The translations under genes were made by a program, and so were the position numbers. This document shows, one piece after another, positions 59,562-64,000 of a stretch of DNA of 64,000 nt. Where the stretch lies: assembly GCA_016715945.1 (NCBI GenBank), contig JADJXJ010000001.1, positions 310,001 through 374,000 of the forward strand, in the 5' to 3' direction. The notes beneath the pieces are model-generated. The model did not search any database. It saw only the letters and a list, made by a program, of their open reading frames with translations, and was not told where the DNA came from. The stretch is from Bacteroidota bacterium (GTDB taxonomy: Bacteria > Bacteroidota > Bacteroidia > Bacteroidales > F082). Position 1 is the first letter of the stretch; each line of letters starts with the position of its first letter.

Positions 59562-60485
59562 ATGGTCATGCATAAAGTTCTGGTAGCAACTGATAAGCCA
59601 TTTGCTGCATCGGCAGCAGCGCAGATTCGTGCCATACTCGAAGAAGCCGGTTACACCTGCACTTTTCTGGAAAAATACACCAGCAAGCAACAGCTGCTCG
59701 ATGCGGTGGCCGATGCCGAAGCGCTGATCGTACGCAGCGATATTGTGGATGCAGAGGTCATTGCCGCTGCACCCGCACTCAAAATTGTGGTCAGGGCAGG
59801 GGCTGGCTACGATAACATTGATCTCAAGGCTTGCACCGAAAAAGGAGTGGTGGCCATGAATACCCCCGGGCAGAACAGCAATGCCGTGGCTGAGCTGGCT
59901 TTTGGAATGATGATCTATCAGATCAGGAAGCAGTTCAGTGGCGCTTCGGGTACCGAGCTCATGGGAAAGACCCTGGGTATTCATGCCTACGGAAATGTCG
60001 GGAAGCATGTGGCCCGCATTGCAAAAGGCTTTATGATGGAAGTATATGCCTTCGATCCGTTTGTGGAGCCCGCGGCTATGGAAGCTGATGGTGTGAAACC
60101 GGTGGCTTCGGTTGAGGAGCTATACAGCAAAAGCCAGTTTGTTTCGCTGCATATCCCCGCCACAGCGCAAACCAAAAAGTCAATCGGCTTCGAACTCCTC
60201 TCGAAAATGCCCAAAGGCGCCATGCTGGTCAATACGGCACGAAAAGAGGTGATCGACGAAGAAGGCCTGAAACAGATGTTTGCCTCGCGCGCCGATTTCG
60301 CCTACGTGTCGGACATTGCGCCCGACTGCGCAGCCGAACTGGAGGCCTACAAAGGAAGATTTTTCTTCACACCCAAAAAGATGGGTGCCCAGACCGAGGA
60401 GGCCAACAACAATGCCGGTATGGCAGCCGCAAGGCAGATTATCGGATTTTTCGAACATAATGATGTGAGGTTCAAAGTGAATTGA
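59562..60485 (+). CDS. serA: D-3-phosphoglycerate dehydrogenase-type 2-hydroxyacid dehydrogenase
   Basis: 307 residues (second ATG at 59568 is an alternative start). NAD-dependent D-2-hydroxyacid dehydrogenase: RAGAGYDNIDLKACTEKGVV, MNTPGQNSNAVAELAFGMMI, nucleotide fold GIHAYGNVGKHVARIAKGF, LVNTARKEVIDEEGL. The next gene to serC, so 3-phosphoglycerate oxidation is the likely role. It lacks the C-terminal ACT domain of long SerA proteins, so serine feedback through ACT is not expected. The usual catalytic His near the end is not obvious (FFFTPKKMGAQTEEANNNAG), seemingly replaced by Lys or Gln as in some serine-pathway relatives. Confidence 0.92.
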   Translation: MVMHKVLVATDKPFAASAAAQIRAILEEAGYTCTFLEKYTSKQQLLDAVADAEALIVRSDIVDAEVIAAAPALKIVVRAGAGYDNIDLKACTEKGVVAMNTPGQNSNAVAELAFGMMIYQIRKQFSGASGTELMGKTLGIHAYGNVGKHVARIAKGFMMEVYAFDPFVEPAAMEADGVKPVASVEELYSKSQFVSLHIPATAQTKKSIGFELLSKMPKGAMLVNTARKEVIDEEGLKQMFASRADFAYVSDIAPDCAAELEAYKGRFFFTPKKMGAQTEEANNNAGMAAARQIIGFFEHNDVRFKVN

Positions 60486-60537
60486 TTATTTAAGTTCCTA
60501 TCTTCGCAACTTACTGAACCATAACAAACCAGATACT

Positions 60538-60972
60538 ATGACCGACGCATCTAACAAACCGATTACCTTTTTCCGTTTCGAAGATTTGCGTGTGTACCAC
60601 AAAGCGCTTGATTACGGGGTTTGGGTGCAGAAAACTGTGCAGCAGTTTCCTGACAGCGGCAAAAGTCTTGCAGCGAGCTTCTGCGAAACATCCCGCCGCA
60701 TTCCCCTGTTCATTGCCGAAGGCTCTGCCCGCGAGAAATCCGCTTTCATCAATCATCTGAAAGAAGGAAAAAGTGCCATCCGGGCCTGCCTGGTCCTTTC
60801 GACCCTGGCCTACCGGCATGGGTTTATCAGTGATAGCGAGGAGGACGACTCACGCAATCAGCTCATGGAACTTACCAAGATGATCGGCGCCCTCATCACC
60901 TCGCTTCAAAAAAGCAATGCCGGTCCGCATGACCAGGTAGAAGATGAGTTTTTTCCGGCAAGGAACTGGTAA
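60538..60972 (+). CDS. Four-helix-bundle protein (S23/intervening-sequence-like family)
   Basis: 144 residues, nearly all alpha-helical. FFRFEDLRVYHKALDYGVWV, then SLAASFCETSRRIPLFIAEG and KSAFINHLKEGKSAIRACLV, match the four-helix-bundle family first found inside 23S rRNA intervening sequences, here as a stand-alone chromosomal gene. Molecular function unknown. It lies between serA and the DUF1015 gene on the same strand, 52 and 83 bases away. Confidence 0.87.
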   Translation: MTDASNKPITFFRFEDLRVYHKALDYGVWVQKTVQQFPDSGKSLAASFCETSRRIPLFIAEGSAREKSAFINHLKEGKSAIRACLVLSTLAYRHGFISDSEEDDSRNQLMELTKMIGALITSLQKSNAGPHDQVEDEFFPARNW

Positions 60973-61055
60973 TCAGTTAGATCCGGCCGGTTTGCAGGAT
61001 GCAGATTGATTTCAATCCGCCTGAAGTTTTATTGTCTGATAAAAATTGAAAAGAT

Positions 61056-62303
61056 ATGGCAATACTGAAAGCTTTTAGAGGATGGAGGCCACCGGTGGAA
61101 ATCGCCAAAATGCTGGCATCCAGACCTTACGACGTGCTCGATAGCAAGGAAGCACGCGTGGAGGCCGAGGGAAACCCCTACAGCCTTTTGCATATAATCA
61201 AACCTGAGATTGACCTTCCGGAGGACGTCAATCTTTACAGCCAGGAGGTATACGACAAGGCGAAGGAAAACTTCGCCGCATTTCGCGAAAAAGGCTGGCT
61301 GGTGCAGGACCAGCGCGACCACCTCTACATCTATGCCCAGACCATGAATGGTAAAACCCAGTATGGCATAGTGGGTTGCGCTGCAGTGGACGACTACCTC
61401 AACAACGTGATCAAAAAGCACGAGCTCACACGTCCCGACAAGGAGGAAGACCGCATGAAGCACGTGCGTGTGACCAATGCCAACATGGAACCGGTGTTTT
61501 TTACCTATCCGGCTAATGCCACCCTCGACGGGATGATCGCCGACTTTGTGAAGAACAACGCTCCGGTGTACGATTTTGTGGCCGACGATGGCTTTGGCCA
61601 CCATTTCTGGGTGATCGAAGACGAAGACATGATCCGGCAGATCATCGAAATCTTTGCTACTTTCCCCTCACTTTATGTGGCCGACGGACACCACCGCACC
61701 GCTGCTGCAGCCCTCGTTGGCAGGGAGCGCCGGCTGGCCAATCCCAACCACAGGGGCGATGAAGAATACAATTTCTTCCTTGCCGTAAACTTCCCCGACA
61801 ACCAGCTCACCATACTCGACTACAACCGGGTGGTGACCGACCTGAATGGCATGAGCGCAGAAGAGTTTCTTGAAAAACTCAAAAACAGCTTCGAAATCAC
61901 GCCCAAGGGAAAAGAGATCTACAAACCCTCGCGCTTGCATGAGTTCTCGATGTACCTCGGCGGCCAATGGTATGCCCTGGTAGCAAAAGAAGGTACCTAC
62001 GACGATCACGATCCTATCGGCGTGCTCGATGTCACCATCCTGACCAACCAGGTGCTGGAGCCTCTGCTGGGTATCGACGACCTGCGCCGGTCGAAACGTA
62101 TTGACTTTGTGGGAGGTATTCGCGGGCTTGCCGAACTCAGCCGCAGGGTGGACAGCGGCGAGATGGCCGTGGCTTTTGCGCTCTATCCCGTGAGCATGAA
62201 ACAACTGATCGACATTGCTGATACAGGCAACATCATGCCACCCAAAACTACCTGGTTCGAGCCAAAGCTGCGCTCCGGACTGGTGGTGCATACGCTTGAC
62301 TAA
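61056..62303 (+). CDS. DUF1015 family protein
   Basis: 415 residues. ILKAFRGWRPPVEIAKMLAS, SRPYDVLDSKEARVEAEGNP, LYIYAQTMNGKTQYGIVGCA, VADGHHRTAAAALVGRERRL and NYNFFLAVNFPDNQLTILDY-like text match DUF1015, commonly found with serA/serC in Bacteroidota and Firmicutes. The conserved DGHHR motif suggests nucleotide or kinase-like chemistry; some relatives are proposed serine kinases. I would not assign an activity. Same-strand neighbour of the serine genes. Confidence 0.9.
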   Translation: MAILKAFRGWRPPVEIAKMLASRPYDVLDSKEARVEAEGNPYSLLHIIKPEIDLPEDVNLYSQEVYDKAKENFAAFREKGWLVQDQRDHLYIYAQTMNGKTQYGIVGCAAVDDYLNNVIKKHELTRPDKEEDRMKHVRVTNANMEPVFFTYPANATLDGMIADFVKNNAPVYDFVADDGFGHHFWVIEDEDMIRQIIEIFATFPSLYVADGHHRTAAAALVGRERRLANPNHRGDEEYNFFLAVNFPDNQLTILDYNRVVTDLNGMSAEEFLEKLKNSFEITPKGKEIYKPSRLHEFSMYLGGQWYALVAKEGTYDDHDPIGVLDVTILTNQVLEPLLGIDDLRRSKRIDFVGGIRGLAELSRRVDSGEMAVAFALYPVSMKQLIDIADTGNIMPPKTTWFEPKLRSGLVVHTLD

Positions 62304-62323
62304 ACCTCACAAACATTAAACGT

Positions 62324-62500
62324 ATGGAAGCAAAAGAAAAAGTGCTTGAAGCCATGCGCAAGCATGGACAGCCGATGCGTCCGGGCGACATTGCCCAGGC
62401 AACCGGCATAGACAAGAAAGAGCTGGATAAGATTATCAAAGCGCTTAAAAACGAAGATCTTATCTACTCTCCTGTGCGCTGCTTCTATCAGGCGAAGTAA
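62324..62500 (+). CDS. Small winged-helix DNA-binding-like protein
   Basis: 58 residues, ATG 62324 to TAA 62498. MEAKEKVLEAMRKHGQPMRP, then GDIAQATGIDKKELDKIIKA and LKNEDLIYSPVRCFYQAK. The pattern helix-turn-helix followed by a two-strand wing fits a minimal winged-helix (MarR/ArsR-like) domain without any extra module. It begins 20 bases after the DUF1015 stop, so it may belong to the serine cluster and could be a regulator, but that is inference. Confidence 0.75.
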   Translation: MEAKEKVLEAMRKHGQPMRPGDIAQATGIDKKELDKIIKALKNEDLIYSPVRCFYQAK

Positions 62501-62506
62501 GTCTGG

Positions 62507-62618
62507 GTGCTCGTTACTCGTTACTCGTTGCTTGTTGCTTGGTGCGGGTGACGGGTGACGGGTTGCGGGTTACGGGTTACGGGTTACGAGTGACGGGTGA
62601 AGGGTTACGGGTTGCGGG
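62507..62618. repeat. Sixteen tandem 7-bp repeats (consensus TTACGGG)
   Basis: Position 62507 begins sixteen uninterrupted heptads: three copies of the ACTCG/GCTCG type, two TTGCTTG, then TGACGGG, TTGCGGG and TTACGGG variants. The register holds over 112 bases with no indel. Strongly G-rich on the plus strand. No coding sense; lies between the winged-helix gene and xerD. Confidence 0.9.
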
Positions 62619-62624
62619 AAGGTG

Positions 62625-62663
62625 GATTCAAGGATTCCTGATTCATAGATTCAAAGATTCAAG
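62625..62663. repeat. Five tandem copies of an 8-bp GATTCAAG-like unit
   Basis: Units GATTCAAG, GATTCCT, GATTCATA, GATTCAAA, GATTCAAG follow one another directly, 7 bases after the heptad array. Confidence 0.7.
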
Positions 62664-62827
62664 GGGGTAAGAGTTGCGGGATAGGCTTGGTGATCAGGAT
62701 GAAGTGGGGGGAGTGGAAGATAAGATGCGCCTGTTTCCTGTGTGGGTAAGGGGAAGTGGCAGGTAAGGAGTTGATTAACAACTGTTATCTGCCGGATGAA
62801 GCCATTGTCCGACACCTGATACATCAG

Positions 62828-63739
62828 ATGACCAAAGAATTCAACTACCTCCGTGCTTTTGAGAACCACCTGCGATTGCAGAAGGGTTTGGCCGACAACA
62901 GTGTGGAGGCCTACCTGCACGATGTGCGCATGTTGATGAGCTTCCTGAGCCGGGAGGCCGAGAGCTTCAATCCGGCGGATATCGGTTTGCAACAGCTGAA
63001 AGATTTCCTGCGCACGGTAGTTGATCTTGGGCTGAGCAGCACTTCGCAGGCCCGTTTGCTGAGCGGCTTGAGGGCGTTTTTTCGCTTTTTGCTGCTCGAA
63101 GGCATGGTTACAACCGACCCTTCTGCTTTGCTCCAAGCTCCCAAACCGGGCCGCAAACTCCCTGAGGTACTCGACTATCCGGAGATCGAACGCATGCTCG
63201 AGGCCATTGACCTGAGCATGCCGTCCGGACATCGCAACAGGGCAATACTGGAAGTGATGTATGCATGCGGGTTGCGGGTGTCGGAGGTTGTGAGTCTGAA
63301 AATCAGTGAGATATATCAGGAGGACGAGTTTATCAGGGTGGTAGGCAAAGGCGATAAGGAGCGCCTTGTTCCCATCGGACGCAGCGCCCTGCATGCCATG
63401 AATATCTATATCACCCAGATCAGGACTCACCAGAAAGTCAACCGCAGGTCATCAGATATTGTGTTCATTAACAATAGAGGCGGAGCGCTCAGCCGGCAAA
63501 TGGTTTTTCTGATGATCAAAGACCTGGCAGCAAAGGCCGGCATTCAGAAGCGCATCAGCCCGCACACCCTGCGGCATTCGTTTGCCACACATTTGCTTGA
63601 GGGAGGAGCCGACCTTCGGGCGGTGCAACAGATGCTCGGGCACTCCTCCATCACAACCACCGAAATATACACCCATATAGACAGGGCTTTTCTGCGCGAG
63701 GCAGTGGTGCGCTACCATCCCCGCTCAAGAAGTTTGTAG
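62828..63739 (+). CDS. xerD: Tyrosine recombinase XerD/XerC type
   Basis: 303 residues from the ATG at 62828; an open extension to 62756 begins with GTG and does not fit the family. N-terminal SAM-like core-binding domain (1-95: YLRAFENHLRLQKGLADNSV, AYLHDVRMLMSFL) and catalytic domain with Arg in YACGLRVSEVVSL, Lys in VVGKGDKERLVP, His-x-x-Arg in SPHTLRHSFATHLL, His in LGHSSITTTEIY and the nucleophile Tyr in EIYTHID. Length and motifs are those of the chromosome-dimer-resolution recombinase. No dif site was recognised nearby. Confidence 0.93.
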   Translation: MTKEFNYLRAFENHLRLQKGLADNSVEAYLHDVRMLMSFLSREAESFNPADIGLQQLKDFLRTVVDLGLSSTSQARLLSGLRAFFRFLLLEGMVTTDPSALLQAPKPGRKLPEVLDYPEIERMLEAIDLSMPSGHRNRAILEVMYACGLRVSEVVSLKISEIYQEDEFIRVVGKGDKERLVPIGRSALHAMNIYITQIRTHQKVNRRSSDIVFINNRGGALSRQMVFLMIKDLAAKAGIQKRISPHTLRHSFATHLLEGGADLRAVQQMLGHSSITTTEIYTHIDRAFLREAVVRYHPRSRSL

Positions 63740-64000
63740 GCCAATTTGCAGCCCTTTCTTAAAAGGCTTAAAAAAGCCAATTTCAGGGCAAAAATCAGCG
63801 TATGTAATCGCTGTAGTGGATGTGCCGTCAGGAAGGAAAACAACTCAGGATGAGCGTGTTTTTGTTGTTGCAGGGCAGGGGGGAAGCGTCGTCCATACAA
63901 ATTTTGGCACCGGGCCTGGTTAAAAACGTTGAGGGATTCCTGAGTTTTCCAGCGGCATAGAAGGTAAGCGCAGCGACTGCTACACTCTCGAAGTGATTGT
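63740..64000. other. Right-edge region without a supported gene
   Basis: A minus-strand frame is open from the window edge to a TAG at 63712, overlapping the xerD end by 28 bases. Its translation is Cys/Arg/Leu-rich with no recognisable motif, so I do not call it a gene. A short stem (AAAGGCTT region near 63762-63776) could be part of an xerD terminator. Confidence 0.4.

Noticed and set aside
62507..62663. CRISPR array
   Set aside because: Units are 7-8 bp, contiguous and without spacers; no cas genes are nearby.
63712..63999. Minus-strand gene entering from the right edge
   Set aside because: Open for 95 codons but Cys/Arg-rich, overlapping xerD, and without any recognisable motif; more sequence is needed to judge it.

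Overview
The window reads as a chromosomal segment of a Bacteroidota (Bacteroidetes) bacterium, probably in or near the Bacteroidales. Evidence: a type IX secretion sorting tail on a secreted protein, a Porin O/P outer-membrane protein, the fused DAHP synthase/chorismate mutase in a pheA-aminotransferase-DAHPS/CM-tyrA operon, zinc-free L31, a GlmU-like protein typical of the phylum, and repeated TAnnTTTG promoter cores (the Bacteroidota -7 element) at plausible distances before start codons. Genes are dense, on both strands, mostly housekeeping. No rRNA, CRISPR array or prophage was seen.

Layout. 1-4.8 kb (minus): a phosphate-uptake operon of DUF47 protein, a PiT phosphate transporter fused to a coiled coil and a LuxR-type helix-turn-helix, a Porin O/P family channel, and a lamin-tail lipoprotein cut by the window edge. 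5-11.5 kb: esterase, large type IX-secreted repeat protein, catalase-peroxidase KatG. 11.7-15.8 kb: the aromatic amino-acid operon, preceded by a leader peptide with an FYFYFYF run and a textbook attenuator whose T-tract touches the pheA start codon. 15.9-34 kb: PagL-like deacylase, sodium:solute symporter, tRNA-Arg, PBP1C with its alpha-2-macroglobulin partner, MnmE, two secreted or membrane proteins of unknown function, a cation/proton antiporter, PPK2, RarA, tRNA-Met. 34.3-41.3 kb: DUF1573 protein, an aminotransferase, a 1,651-bp IS1549/IS1634-like insertion sequence flanked by perfect 295-bp direct repeats, 3-methyladenine glycosylase, proline-type symporter, DUF1858 protein, PdxH. 41.4-46.2 kb: a DUF218-DUF1684 fusion protein with a histidine kinase and an NtrC-type regulator. 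46.3-50.7 kb: thrS-infC-rpmI-rplT, where infC appears to start at AUA, and an RNA methyltransferase. 50.7-57.2 kb: peptide-binding lipoprotein, quinone reductase overlapping lon, Lon, GlmU-like protein, L31. 57.3-64 kb: acyl-CoA reductase diverging from a serine cluster (serC, serA, four-helix protein, DUF1015 protein, small winged-helix protein), two short tandem-repeat arrays, and XerD.

Most striking: the Phe/Tyr leader-peptide attenuator, the transporter-transcription factor fusion, the insertion sequence with 295-bp flanking duplications and a frameshifted transposase, the AUA start of infC, and the sixteen-unit 7-bp repeat upstream of xerD. All calls come from reading the sequence; no database search was run.
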